64,000 bases of DNA from Syngnathus acus (GCF_901709675.1 NC_051094.1:7992501-8056500), one strand, 5' to 3'; positions 11,333 to 48,094 are shown, counted from the first letter of the stretch. The notes: generated by a model not told the origin, from the letters alone. Translations and numbers: made by a program.

Positions 11333-14300
11333 CTTTATGCCTTTTTGTTTGTCTTACTCAAAACAGTCCTGCAGTTGCTGGAGTCTCCATGCATGCACTT
11401 TCAAAATACCTCGACATGGCAAATAAAAATGATGCGCTGGCTTTTTATAGGAGCCATCCCACTCATGTGCTTCCTCTTAACGCATCACATGTGGACCCTC
11501 CTGATGGGAACACTTTCTATGATTAAAATGTCCATGAAGAAGACATTCTAAGAAACGCTGCAGGCAAACCAAAGTGAGAGTCTTGGCTCGTCTGCATTTC
11601 TTCATTTATTATTGCCATTAGCTTCCAATAACACCTTGTTTATCATACACAAAGTCACCACCAATAGGCTTCCGTTTAAACATGAGAAAGTGCTTATTTT
11701 TAACCGTTATGTCAATACAGATGGCTGGCTGGAATGGGGCACAGTAATGTTTGGCCCAAGTGCCTCAAAATTGCCAAAGATTTGTTTTCTTGTCAATTTA
11801 TTGTCACTCGTTGCTAGGTAGAATTCACAGGGCACCATCATATTTGCCCCCAAGAACAAGTGTCTCAAAATTGCCACAGATTTTTTTTTTCTTGGTCTCT
11901 TGTTGCTAGTAATGCTCACAATGATTAATTGTTAATTAATGCAAATTTTTACAATGGCCTGAGGGCAGTTATGATTGAGCTCTATGAAATTTGCCTTGCA
12001 ACAAGTGACATCATCATAGACACTCAGCCACGGATAGCTTTTCCTTCCATGGCCAACATGTTCATTTAGTCTTTTTTACACCTGATTATTGCTGCTGATT
12101 GCAAAGAACCCAGAAAAGTAATTTTTCTACAGGAGGTCACAAAGAGAGACGACTGCTGCAGGATATATGTGGTCTCAAGATTATCTGACGACATGTTGTT
12201 TGTCCAGGGTGGTGCGCGTGTTCGCCACCACGCTGGATGTGCTTACGCCATGAGAACATGCCATGTGGCAGTGACATAACCTCTCAACGTTCACCCATCT
12301 AAACGTTTCAAACAGAAGCTCCCAGTAAAGCCAGACATCTGCCAAGGCCAAAGAGTAATTTTCAAATATTCCATTTTCTCTACTTACAAGCTGAATAGAG
12401 CCACTTCCCTCCACTCCAGAGCGACAGACTCATGACTCGCAGTGCCATGGCTCTGTGGTTCAGGGTGCGAAATTAATTAGTAGACCAAACACAAGGCACT
12501 GTGTGCTAGGAGAGACCCCAAACAACAGTGAGCCGTTTCAGGTTTCCGCGCTAATGTGATGTGGTGATGACTTTGCAAAAGTGGACTATTTCTGTTCCAT
12601 TGGGACTTTTGGGGCGGGATGTCGATTTGAGTCTTAACTTGTTGTCAACGCTTTATTCACCAAATTGAGAAAAAAAATCTCATTGTCTAAAGTGTGGATC
12701 TGTTTGATTTTCTAGACTCTATTGTTTTCAGTTGAATATCTTAAAATCAGAAAACCATGAGCGAGGTGCACATTTAGTTGATTTGCCAAAGGTGCCCAAG
12801 TGTTGTCCTTCTACAATATGTGCAGCACAATGCTGAAGCAGAAAAAGCTGAAAAATACGACTCTAATTTTATCATTTTAACTAGAGATTGACTTGTTTAT
12901 AAAACTGAATTTGTGGGGAGCAAACCTTTTGGGCCTAAAGCCGTGGGCCATTGTGTCCGTGGCACCGCAAATAACTTCTAATGCTCCATTTCAGGACACA
13001 GCACATGTTACATTAGGGAGCTTTATTGTGGCAGTATCAACATATCGAAATCAACACGTAGTTTCTTCTGAATGACATACAAACATTCAAATGTTTCACG
13101 TCACAAAGTTCGTAAGGCTTGGTTGTCCCAGAGGAGTGGTGAGGGGGTAAGTGCAGTGGATGTTACCGTTCAAAATAAAATCTCCCAGAGTCGTTTCAGA
13201 GAATAGAAGAATAAAATCAATATGATGAAAAATCAGCTACTACTGCACATGCTCACACAATTCCTAAATGCCACCTTTCAACATAATCCCCATGCCCAAT
13301 CCTTGGCAAAGACCTGAGTTCAAATCGAATACATTTCACACTTTATTATGTATAATTGTACACACTTTAATGTAATTCTGTAAATTTTTGCTAATAATAA
13401 TAATCCAGAATATCTGTCCTTGGATATGACATCTAGTGTGTTTAATAGCTGTATTCTTTTTTCTTTTTTTATAGATATATTTTTCATATAATTACGATGC
13501 AACAAAAATGAAACTTCCTGTTACCGTAATGCTCTAAAGTGACACAGCTCAAAAAGAGCTAAAAAGAGCAATAATTCCCTTTGCTGTTAGGGTAAATGCT
13601 AAGCTACAAGCTAAGCTAATGCTACATCATGTGTCTCTGAAACTTTTCTCAAAGTTAAATCTCAAAGCGGGCAACGATTCATGTTAAAACTTGCAGGAAC
13701 ATGGTGTTAGCAAACCGTGCATTGTTAACCTTACATTTGTCTCATATTACGTCGCATTTATTCTCAATAATATTCTTAATTGGCTAATAAGTCACATTTG
13801 TTTCAAAATGAGTGGGGAACACCACGTTAGGTAACATGCTAGCATACTCCATTAGTTTCGAGTTTCGTTTTCGAGTCTTCTTTATAATTTTGCACTATTT
13901 AAGCAAGAAATTTGTAATAGAATCATTAAGTTAGCAAATTTTCGGTTCTCAGCAAATGCTAAATCATCTTTGCCCTTTTTGGTCAAAACAAATCATGTCT
14001 CATGCATTCTAATGATGGGCAAGACAGCCAAGCCTACAAGACAGGAAAAAGCAACACCTTTCATATTCTTTTCTGTTTTTCTTTTTTTTTTTTTTGCCAC
14101 ATTGATCAACATCATATTTACAAAAGGAGGACATGCAGGTTTTCAGATTCTTCCAAAGTGACTCAAGTGAGTGAATTAGTACGGAAATGAAGAGCTGTAC
14201 ATCTATGAATCCTTTCGCAAAACCACCTTGGGATTCCAAAATATTGATGTCAGCAATAAATATGACAATAATGCTGTTGTCATAGTGATTTGGCCCTTTT

Positions 14301-14518
14301 CTTGGTTTTTAGTAGGAAAAATAAATGCTTTGTCACTGCATATTTTCTACGTGTGCTGGATCGGACCCACACGCGTTGTTATGCATATTCGTATGAGGCA
14401 GAAAACATTTGTACTGACTGTGAAAGGAGTGCCTGTGTAGATTAACTGAATGCCTTTGCAAAAATGAACGTTGTAGTGCATCAGCTACACTCTTGCTCAA
14501 AATAAATACGCATCTTGT

Positions 14519-14558
14519 TATATACAGTACTGTACAAAAGTATTAGCATTCTGGTGAA
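14519..14558. mobile_element. Tc1/mariner-like terminal fragment
   Basis: The string TATACAGTACTGTACAAAAG followed by TATTAG closely resembles a known Tc1-like terminal repeat in fish (TACAGTACTGTGCAAAAGTCTTAG, from memory). No second terminus or transposase is seen nearby, so this is an isolated end. Confidence 0.45.
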
Positions 14559-15945
14559 TATCTAGAGCAGGGCCTTAGGAATTAGATGCTGGATTAATAA
14601 TTGAGAGATCAAATTAATTGTTTCAAGAGAATTAAGTTGAAATAGAATCCACTGTTGCGCTTCTAGTTCACGTTTGACTGAGGTTATTTTAGTGAACAAA
14701 AGCTAGCGAAATAATGAAAAATGAAATTGAAAGAACAAATGAGTGGAGGCGGGAGAAGGGAGGGAGGGGGGCAACCATGCTTGAGCTTGCTAATAAAGGG
14801 ACAGTTGACCCAGTGTAAGTGTGCCTGGTAAATGCAATCAACAGGAGCTGCTTATGCCATTTCCTGAGAAGTCGATCATAATAACTGACTGGACAGTCCG
14901 AATGGTAGCTAACAAGAGCGCCATGTCTTTTTGGTTTTGATTTTGTTTGGATGGAGAGAATTTGAAAGACGACCACTTTGGGAGCTGGGATGCTCAGTAG
15001 GTTTGGACACAGTGTTGTGGAAAAGAGCTACAGGCAAAAAAAAACATTCTCTACGACACACATCACAGGAAACGTACAACACTGGCATGACACACACCTT
15101 AACTTAACCTCGTCCATCTCTTCCCTCTAAATTTCCTGTCAAAAAAAGTCAACATCCTGCTTTTGCATTCTTTTCTGCTGCATCCCAACACGCCATACAC
15201 ATAACACGAAGACATGATCTGCTGTATAAGCGCAAACTAAACATAGCCTCTCCTGTTACAGAAATGACATCATGCGGTCTGACAGAGACTCGACGTCAAT
15301 TTGTGCTGTAGGAGTCGTAAAAAAAACACCCCTGCCCCCCAAAAACTTGCGGTAATTTGCTTTTTTTTTTTTCTTTTCTTCTTTTGTAAACGGTTACATT
15401 TTTTTTCCCAAAATAAGATCAAAGTCGATCCTCTGACTTAAAAATTCCTGAAAGATCCGCATCACGTAAAAATGTACAAAAGCTTAAAAACAACTTCTGT
15501 ACCAATGTGGCTTTTTTTTGTTTGTTTCCTCAACTTAGGAGACTGCGGTAACTTTTAGCGCGACTGCTGAACACTCCCTTATGACTGACATGCTCGGGGA
15601 TCAATTGGGGCAATCATTGAACAAGATTTATCAAACATCAAATAAAGTCAAGACAAAAGTCTTTGCGGTCACTTGTCAGCATCTTGATTTTTTTTCCTCC
15701 TCCTTTTTGTGCCTCTCTGCCTTTTGCCAGCACTCTTTGTCCTCTTCTATTCTTGGCCACAAAGATCAATCTTAACAAGTGATCGCATCTTGTGATCTTC
15801 AAGACTCAAGGATGCAACAGCAGTTAAGACTGGGTATAGGATTGAATGACATGTTAAGACTACGGACACCCAGACATGACAGGGATTTGGGGGGGGGGGG
15901 AATTGACATATAACCCACACACAAAATTCCAGTTTGGGTTGGGGG

Positions 15946-16466
15946 GGCCACAAATTAAGTATAACGTGCAAAATACTCATTTGTGCCCAAAATGTTAATT
16001 TATTGGCCACAAAAATGAATTTGTGGCCACGAGGCGGGCGTAATTTGTGTCCAAGACACAAATTCATGATATTAATTTAGTTCTTGAACAGTTTGACTAG
16101 CAAATGGAATGCACCTTCTATTATAGAAAGTGTAAAGTACAAACAGCTTTGGGAGGGTGATGTATTCCAAAACAGTTGCTAGTTACTTATTAAAAAATAA
16201 TGTCAATATGTTCATAATCCAAGTGGCGTAGTATTAAAGTATTTTAATTAACTTTTGGAGTAAGAACCCCAAAAAATTATAAATTCAATACAACCACTTG
16301 TTCACCATGCTTTGCTAGCTTTAAAATGTTTTTTAATATTTTCCAAGTGGAAGTTAAAAACTGAAGTTGGCTTTAATTCATGCGAATATCACACTCAAAA
16401 AGGTCATTTTGCCTAATTTGTGACCGCAAATTAATAATTTTTGCATGTTATACTTAAATTGTGGCC
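15946..16466. repeat. Inverted repeat with 28-bp arms (TGGCCACAAAT element)
   Basis: Arm 15946-15973 and the reverse complement of 16439-16466 agree at 26 of 28 bases, separated by about 465 bases. The motif TGGCCACAAA recurs around both arms (about 15753, 16003, 16020 and 16461) and is nearly palindromic. This pattern suggests a miniature inverted-repeat transposon or a rearranged pair of copies. It lies 160-680 bases past the frmd3 stop codon, so it may be transcribed in that 3' UTR. Confidence 0.6.
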
Positions 16467-16624
16467 ACAAATTAATATTTTCTATGTACCTTACGTGTTT
16501 TTTTTTTTTTAATTTTCCCCATTTCATGTCTGAGGATCCATATAAGACAGACTTTTGGGCATCTGTTTTTTTCCCTGAAGTGATGCCTTCCCTCTTATGG
16601 TCCGAGAGCTTTTCCATCCTACGT

Positions 16625-41011
<24,387 letters not shown>

Positions 41012-43293
41012 ATGATCTACATCATCATGGGAGTGTCAGGCTGTGGCAAGTATGTGTCAATAATGAAGGTTCAGGTTCACGAGTTCAAGTACAGATATGG
41101 TTTATAAAGTTGAGCTAAACTGACATCCTCCACTATAAGCGGACAGCAGTTTGAACCACCAAAATTTTGTGCAACTGTACATCAACATTAACTTTCATGT
41201 TGTGTTTCTAATGGAGAAGCTCTTTGGGGGCCTTCCTATCAGAAAAGGTGATTTAATCCATCGCTGCAGCGCTTAATCTGAGGTGATGTTTGACCACGTC
41301 ATTGCCTTAACCTGTGCGTGTGTGCTTTGTGTTTACGTATCAGCTGGGGTGGCCTCTGCATGAAGGAGACAGCTTCCACCCTGAGGAGAATGTGGCCAAG
41401 ATGGCTCGTGGAGAGCCACTCACAGATCAGGTCAGTAGGTGTCTTGTCTGCGCAATGCCAGGGTTTGGAAATTTAGATGAGTCAACATTTTTTGTTTCTG
41501 TTGTGTGTTTTTTTTTATCTTCATTTTAGGGTTAGGACAAAATATGAATGTTGTGATGCATTTTATTGTTACTAATGCTTGTACCTGCACTGTGCTGCTC
41601 TGGCTCTAGTTTTCAAACAACCAAATAAATGATCAACCAGTTTATGGCAAAATGTTGGATGAGTGTCAGGCTTTTTATGTGTTACTATCCCACTTGGCTG
41701 CAGACAACAAGATGAGTGAGCTTTGAGGTGGGACATGTAACAAAATGGGCTTCCTCTTATCTGTTTTCTATTGAATGCATGACAATCACGTGACTCCAGT
41801 TTAGCCTGATTAAAAGCATTGCAGCCTGAGGTCACACCATTCCGAGTTTGAGACACTGTGCTCGGAACAGTTTGCATTTTCTTTGGCTTTGAGTAAGGCT
41901 TCCTTATAAAGATGTGTAATATTTTTGCGTGTGTCTAATGAAGTTTTTTTTTCGTTAACATGTTGGCTAAGGTTTGAAGTATATATTAGGTTCTAAACAG
42001 ATCGTTTCAAGTTTTTTATCGGTTCTATTGTAGATGCATAGATGATTTATAATATTAATAAGATTAAATTATTAATCATAAGGGCTTCAAGGATGCTTTT
42101 ATTGTTTTTGTTTGTGTTTTAATGAGAAAACAGGTAAGAATTATTATGACTGTTTTGTCAAGAAAATAGGCTATATGGACTATTTCAATGTTTTTCATGC
42201 AAACATCGTAAATTAAGTCATGATGTTTTCATTTTTCTCCTCAGGATAGATTTCCTTGGCTTCTGAGACTGCATGACGTCATTGAAAGGTTTGACTAAAC
42301 ATATACGCACGCACGCACGCACACACGCAGATTAATTTTGCGCACCAAGTATGATTTATCAAACAAGTGTTCAAAGTTGCCCTCACCATTGCAGCCCAAT
42401 TCTCTTGGAAGTGGGGGGGGGGGGGGGGGTTCCTTGCCCAAACGTGGCTTTTATGCAATTGCTGGCTTCCCCAAATTTATTGGAGCAATACATTTCTCTC
42501 AGTCGTGTTTGTTTGCCTCCTCCACTAACACTTCCCATTCCAACAAGTCAGACTTCATTTCGCGCTTGCGTGCTTTCCCAAGTTTTCTATCGGCGCTATC
42601 TTTTACACCTTTTGAAAACAGTGTGCAGCCTGTTCAAGTGAGTAATTACGCAAAGTTTGAAGAGTACTCCCATTTTGGAGAGTTTTAAATGTGCTATTAC
42701 AAATTAAAAATGGTTGCTAGTTCAGGTATACTCCAAACAACAGTGTAAAACTTCTTCAAGAACAACCAGTGCTGCACAGTAAAACATTAAACAGTGGAAC
42801 TTCAGAGAGCATCACAAAGATGAAATCTCTTGTGCTTTGACTTTTTGTAGAGCTTTAAATGTAGTCCTACAATTTGATTGTGTTTGCCATCCACCACAGA
42901 GAACGATGTTCCAGCTCTGATGCACTTGTGACCTGCTCTGCCCTCAAACGCCTCTACAGACTCATCCTCCTCCACGGTTCCAAAGCCCTTCCCTCCTCCA
43001 CCTCCTCCCCTCCACTCCCCCATTCCCATGTCGGTGTCTTCTTTCTCTTCTTGCACGGAGACTACGAGGTCATTCAACGGAGGATGGTAGACCGCAGCGG
43101 ACACTTCATGAAGGCAGACCTTCTACATTCACAGTTTGAAATCTTGGAGCACCCCGTGGAAGATCAAAAGGAGAACGTTGTATGTCTGGATGTAAGCAGG
43201 AGCATCCCTGACATGGCCGTGGAGGTGGAGAAACACCTCATCAGCCTCAAGTCTCCAAAGAAGAACCATCAAAATGGATCTCAGTTCCATTGA
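41012..43293 (+). CDS. idnk: Gluconokinase (IDNK)
   Basis: Phosphorylates D-gluconate with ATP to 6-phosphogluconate, feeding the pentose phosphate pathway. Exons: 41012-41049, 41217-41247, 41344-41430, 42245-42288, 42900-43293. The 594 nt are in phase and give 197 residues (human 187). Seen directly: the Walker A loop MGVSGCGKSS at residues 6-15, built across the exon 1/2 junction; then SFHPEENVAKMARGEPLTDQ (the family's DYHPEN region); DRFPWLLRLHD; TCSALKRLYR; GHFMKADLLHSQFEILEHP; and a basic tail. A serine/proline insertion (about residues 91-102) sits where the human protein also varies. Exon 2 is only 31 nt. The frame is open upstream of ATG 41012 back to 40808 through the GA tract, and CAG just before the ATG could be an acceptor. 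The true N-terminus may therefore be longer or come from another exon. Confidence 0.93.
42409..42428. repeat. G run in idnk intron 4
   Basis: About 18 consecutive G in the intron before the last idnk exon. Length polymorphism and assembly error are likely here. Confidence 0.8.
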
Positions 43294-43411
43294 TGTGACT
43301 GGTTTCTAATGTTGTGACTCGTGTTCAAATCTCATTCAACGGGGGGGGGGGAATATTTCCACTTGTATCTCTCCCACCAACACACTGGATACACACGCAA
43401 AACACTGACGT

Positions 43412-43790
43412 TCATTGATTGATTGATTGAATATTTATTGGTCCCCAGGGGTGGGGAAATTCAGGCCCCAGCAGTATCCACACCACAGAATGGGTATACA
43501 AAGACACACATGGCATGAGCGCAACTCAATAACTCTCATAAGGCTGCCACACAACGGCGCCACAAAGAAAGTCAGAAAGTGCTCAAGATAAAAGCCATCA
43601 AAGAAAAACAAAGCTAAAAGACAAAGGAAAAAAAGTAACAGCGGCCAACCAGCACCCCCAATACAAGAGAACACCCCAAAACACACAAAATAGCCTCCAC
43701 GGGGTCCATCGACAGGTGTAAGGGCAGTCCAGTTCAACGGCGCCCAATGGACCGTGGTCGTGAATCGGTGAAAACATCACAAAGCAGGCA
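43412..43790 (-). mobile_element. Retroposon-like 3' end with (TCAA)n tail
   Basis: On the minus strand the end reads CTGAATTTCCCCACCCCTGG, GGACCAATAAATATTCAATC, then AATC repeats. The AATTTCCCC...AATAAA...short tandem tail arrangement is typical of fish LINE/SINE 3' ends. The body has no intact reading frame. Confidence 0.5.
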
Positions 43791-44479
43791 AACGTGCAGC
43801 ATACACACTACCAGTGGATTACATGCGCACATGATGTGATATTTAAAATTATTATTTCTTTGGGGCTTCCGTTAAGTGTAATTGGGGATGTAAACTAAAT
43901 GACTTTTCTATTTTTGGATTAAACAAAAAACGTATAAACAGGAGTGTGTCTGCTCTCTAGTGTTTGCGGTAGAGCATTACAAGGTGGAAAACGTTGCTCC
44001 AGACAGATGGTTACTGTTAATTAAATTATACACTGAACATACAATATGCAGCACCTTATATGGGAGAAATAATTGCCATCATATAAATAGTACAATTACA
44101 CCAGGAAGTATTCATTGGACTTGTTGGAATATTATGTCACAGTGGTACTGTGTGTAAAAAAAAAAAAAAATTGCTTTCAAAACCAATGAGTAATAAAGTA
44201 TAACTTTGATGTTTATAAGTCTGAAAGTACAGAGTTAACTATTCACCGTTCTTACTTTATAGTTTTTGTTAAACATACGTTTGTATAAAATATCAGTTTA
44301 ACTTACAGACTGTTACTATTATTACTATATCGATCCCCCCCAGTGTATTCTGTATTGATTTGGAATTTCTGCTGGCACGCCAGAAAGCGAATGATCTTTT
44401 TCGACACTGCTGAGTTTCCGTACTGAAACCAGCTAGCAGCTAGCAAGGAAGCGCTAACCCTTTCTCTTCTAACAGGTGA

Positions 44480-44556
44480 AAGTAAGACTTGTTTAACTTT
44501 TCCAAACGTTGCAACTTTTCGACAGAAGTCGCTGATCAAATTGGAAAGAAAACAAC
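44480..44556 (+). other. gkap1: Probable untranslated first exon of gkap1
   Basis: A consensus donor (AACAAC, then GTAAGTGC) ends at 44556. A matching acceptor (CCGAATTAG) lies at 44781, nine bases before the gkap1 ATG. The left boundary is not visible, so the start given is approximate. Confidence 0.45.
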
Positions 44557-44790
44557 GTAAGTGCCTTTTAGCTTCATAGACTGTCGTGTGTCATTGTGTA
44601 CTTGTAGGAGGGCTTAGAATAAAAAGAAGCCCCGGCTTTAGCTTTTGGAAAAATGAGGATGCTATGCGCAGCTAACCGCAAATCAAACGCCAGCTTTTAA
44701 CGACCAGTGTTTAGTCCTAAGACACATAAGAATAACAGTAATTGAAATGTTCTCCTCACCTTCTCCCTTGATCCGAATTAGGCTTCCTCA

Positions 44791-47700
44791 ATGGCATCGT
44801 CAACAACCATCATGGTCCCCACCACCGCCTCTCGCTTCGCCCTGCTTCAGATCGACTCGGACTCCGACTCGGACAATTCTGGGGCAGTGAAGACAGCCAA
44901 CAAAGCCGGCTCCAGGAAGCAGCGCCCGGAAAAGTCCGGAGGGGCCAAAGCATCTCAGGGCAACGACAAGAAGAAAGACAAGAAGAAAAATAAGAAGAAG
45001 GAACAACAGCAAAGTGAAGCCAACGAGGTGAGAAAGGGGGAACACCCCTCAGCAGGTGTTTTGAGAACATGTCTGTGAAGGATCAACAATCATTCAGATT
45101 TCATCACACACTATGAACCCTCAGTTTTGACTGACGACTGCTCACCCCTAACGTTTGGCTGCATTTGTCACCCTGACAACTAGGGGCACAACTACATGTT
45201 GAACCCCAAGTCCCATTACTTGTAGGTGGCTCTGGACTTTTATCCCGTCAAAATGTGGATTATTGTGAAGTTAGGATGGGAAGTTAAAACCATGACATTT
45301 CTACAGCGCTTTTATCTGGCAGAGGTGGAGCTGAGCATTTGAACGCAAGTAACTCCAATACAGGCTTGAACCAGCGTACGTAACATCTCCATTTCAGCTT
45401 CGCAATCTGGCCTTCAAGAAGATCCCGCAGAAGTCCCACGGCCCGCCGCCCTGCATGACGCTCTCGGGAATAGCCGGTGAGCTCATCAGCGCCACCCCGG
45501 CGCCGGACGGTGCTAATCCATCGTCACAGCAGGGCTGGCAGCAGTGGAAGCAGAGGGACGACCAGGTAAGAGAAGATCACGTCATGTGTATAGCATAGAG
45601 AGATGTCTTCTTTCTCACCGCAGATGACGTCCGAGATGTACGAGGCAGACTTGGAGAAGGCCTTGATTCTGAGCAAACTGGAGTTTGAACAAAACAAACA
45701 GGTACTTCCAACAACCATGTGCTCTGTTTATTGGGTTGTTGGTTTATTATTTGTTCATCGCTCATTTTAATTATTTATTTATTATTTTTTATTTATTGTT
45801 TGTGCCTTCTTGTTTTATTTTGTGTCGTCTACTTGTATGTCTCGTCACCGTGGGATAGAGGAAACGGAATTTCGGTTTCTTTGTGTGTCTTGACATATGA
45901 AGGATTGACAATAAAGCTTTGACTTTGACTTTGATGTCTCATTGGGAAGAATGAAAATGAACTTTAAACAAAAACCTTTGGACCTTTTTAGCAGGGAGGC
46001 AGCAATAACCACGTGCAGTCGCCAAAGTCTCGCAAAGATGGTGGTGGAGGCGGCAGCAAGGAGAAGAAGAAGAAGAACCCGCAGGCCAAAGACAAAAAGA
46101 CAGTCTCTCTGCAGGACTTCCAGGCTGAAGGCACCACAGGTCAGACAAACTCCAAGATCGGACCTGCGAGAGACCTCTTGAAATATGAACAATTGATGGA
46201 CTTTTGCTTTTTGTAGAACATGCGAACCGGAGACAGGAGAAAGAGGTGAGCATATGGTGGCCAACGTATGGCCACGTTGGACAAAAATCTCTTAGAATTA
46301 ATATTAAAACAAAAGTGGTTTTACTGTGTTATTAAACTACATGGAATATTTTAACCTCTTATTTTACTTCTGCATGAATTTGCCCATCTGTCCAGTTTAA
46401 AATGGAATTATATTTATATAAAAACCTCACCTTACCAGGAAGCGTCCAATACTGCCCTGGGGCTGGGCCAGGAGGAGCGTTTCTTTAACAAGCTGGAGGA
46501 CGACCTCAGTCGAATAGTCCAGCAGGAGAGAAGGCGCAAGCAGTACAATGGTGACACCTCGGCGGAACATGAGCCAGTGAGTGTGTGCACAGTGACAATC
46601 GGGCTTCAACCCGCTGAGAGTTAAAGTCAAAAGCTGTCCGAAAAATACATCCTCAAATTCATAAACATCGGTGCAACGTGTTTGCACTTCCTTACTTCCC
46701 ACCACTGTGCCTTTCTAGACGACCTATGAGAGCCCACCTCTTCTTTTCATCTTTTGCTGTAGGACCCTCGTGCCGAGCAGCTGAAATATGAGCTGGAGAA
46801 GAAAGACCAGGAGATCCGTGAGCTGAAGAAGACCATCGCACAGTGGGAGGTGGGACCCCCCCCCCCGATGCCTCGTACTTTGTGGACGCTGACGGCTGGC
46901 GTCATGTGTTGCAGGTCAAATACAAAGAGGTGAAGGCCAGAAATGGGCAGCTTCTCAAGATGCTTCAGCAAGGAGAGAGTGAGTGTTGATGTGCACGTTT
47001 TGGGCCAATGTGGGGAACTAGTTGGAGACCAGATTTGAAAACAGAACCGCTCGACCACGAGGCAAATATGCTACCCATTGTGTTGCAAATAAGAAGCTTT
47101 AAAAGCTCAGGTTTCAGTGGCCCACTCACCACTTGTTGAATGGGCTCGTTCTTCTCATTTTGGCAGAAAATCTGGACAAAAAAACGCATCATTCTTCATT
47201 TTTAACAGATATTGTGAGCATTTTTTCCACCCCATCCCTTGATTATTTTGTGTGCGTGTAGTGAAAGACAAAGCCGAAATCTTGCTGCAAGTGGAGGAGC
47301 TGCTGCATATCAAAGAGGAGCTCTCATTGCAGGTTGGCTCGCAATTCTTTTTGACTAAACCGCAAAAGCTACCTCTTTATCCACTTCTTGTAACTTTTTT
47401 GTTAGATTGTGTGCTAGAGATTTTTTTTAATGTGAGTGTAAAGTTTGCGAAAGTTAAGCTCGTCAGGTGAGCCAATGTGGGGATTGAGCAATTCATTGTA
47501 CAAAAGAGGACGCCAGGTCCTGTTCATCCATGGTTGTCACCTCATAGTTTTAATATTGTTTGCAGGTGACCTTACTACACACCGCACTTGAACAAGAACG
47601 ATCTAAAGTCAAATGTCTGCAGTCTGAGCAGCCCAAACATCAGGTAACATTTTACGCTCCAGTTTCTCTTAAGAAGTCAACAGTCATTCAAATATTCGCA

Positions 47701-47807
47701 GAAATAAAATGGTCAAAAAGAAGGTTAAAGTAACTTAGAATCATTTGCGCTTTTGTGGTTGCCAGGGTAACAAGAGAGGGAAGAAAAGTTCTGAAGCGGA
47801 TCTCTGA
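44791..47807 (+). CDS. gkap1: G kinase-anchoring protein 1 (GKAP1)
   Basis: Golgi-associated coiled-coil protein known to bind cGMP-dependent protein kinase I-alpha. Exons: 44791-45027, 45398-45565, 45624-45701, 45992-46139, 46217-46245, 46439-46576, 46763-46849, 46915-46978, 47262-47332, 47566-47643, 47766-47807. The 1140 nt are in phase and give 379 residues (human 366). Seen directly: start MASS with [20 protein letters not shown]; a lysine-rich stretch ending [65 protein letters not shown]; and coiled coil through [20 protein letters not shown] and [13 protein letters not shown], ending [10 protein letters not shown]. Exon 5 is only 29 nt. Exon 4 has a TAGCAG tandem acceptor (start 45992 or 45995). 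Intron 3 carries a retroposon copy in sense. It converges on kif27. Confidence 0.95.
45740..45938 (+). mobile_element. Non-LTR retrotransposon 3' end, copy B
   Basis: Shares with copy A (28796-28993) the strings TTGTTCATCGCTCATTTTA, TTGTATGTCTCGTCACCGTG, GAAACGGAATTTCGGTTTCT and TTGACAATAAAGC, and ends in (TTTGAC)n. It lies in sense orientation in gkap1 intron 3, between exons 45701 and 45992, so its AATAAA is on the gkap1 strand. Confidence 0.65.
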
Positions 47808-47920
47808 TGGCATCTCTGGAAGTCCCAACAACAACAACAAAATGTGTTCTTGTTTTGTTAATTTTTTTGTTGTTGGACTGTCAGCATGTAGTAATGCATG
47901 CCTCTCTCTCAACGCGTACG

Positions 47921-47921
<1 letters not shown>

Positions 47922-47953
<32 letters not shown>
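47922..47953. repeat. (CA)n microsatellite in the gkap1 3' UTR
   Basis: About 15 AC units, 115 bases after the gkap1 stop codon. Confidence 0.85.
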
Positions 47954-47957
<4 letters not shown>

Positions 47958-48088
47958 GCACTAAATGTTTGTCAGTGCTGCTCCCTATAGGCATACATGC
48001 ATCGAGTGCCTGTTGTCTGTTCAAAATGCCAAAATATCTGACTGACTTGGTAGTTGAGAAATGTTTCTAAATCTTCCACCTTTAAGTC

Positions 48089-48094
48089 AATAAA
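48089..48094 (+). promoter_or_regulatory. gkap1: Candidate poly(A) signal of gkap1
   Basis: AATAAA within AGTCAATAAACTACTTTTTC, about 280 bases after the gkap1 stop. It is the first canonical hexamer downstream. Confidence 0.5.

Larger units (their letters stand above)
11333..16624. other. Intergenic interval: rasef 5' flank and frmd3 3' flank
   Basis: About 5.3 kb without a supported gene. The first few hundred bases after 11332 should hold the rasef promoter and 5' UTR, with short upstream ORFs at 11394-11335. From about 15900 to 16624 the DNA lies just past the frmd3 stop and probably encodes its 3' UTR, including a 28-bp inverted repeat. A short Tc1-like terminus sits at 14519-14558. Open frames such as 12181-12414 and 14689-14976 (minus) have no recognisable domain and I do not call them. 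Confidence 0.5.
43294..44790. other. idnk 3' flank, retroposon end and gkap1 5' region
   Basis: Follows the idnk stop. It contains a minus-strand retroposon-like 3' end (43412-43790), a possible idnk poly(A) signal AATAAA at about 44192-44197, and from about 44400 the gkap1 promoter and an untranslated first exon. UBQLN1 would be expected here by mammalian order, but no coding trace is seen. Confidence 0.5.

Noticed and set aside
12181-12414. 77-codon minus-strand ORF in the rasef-frmd3 interval
   Set aside because: Length expected by chance; no recognisable motif or flanking splice signals.
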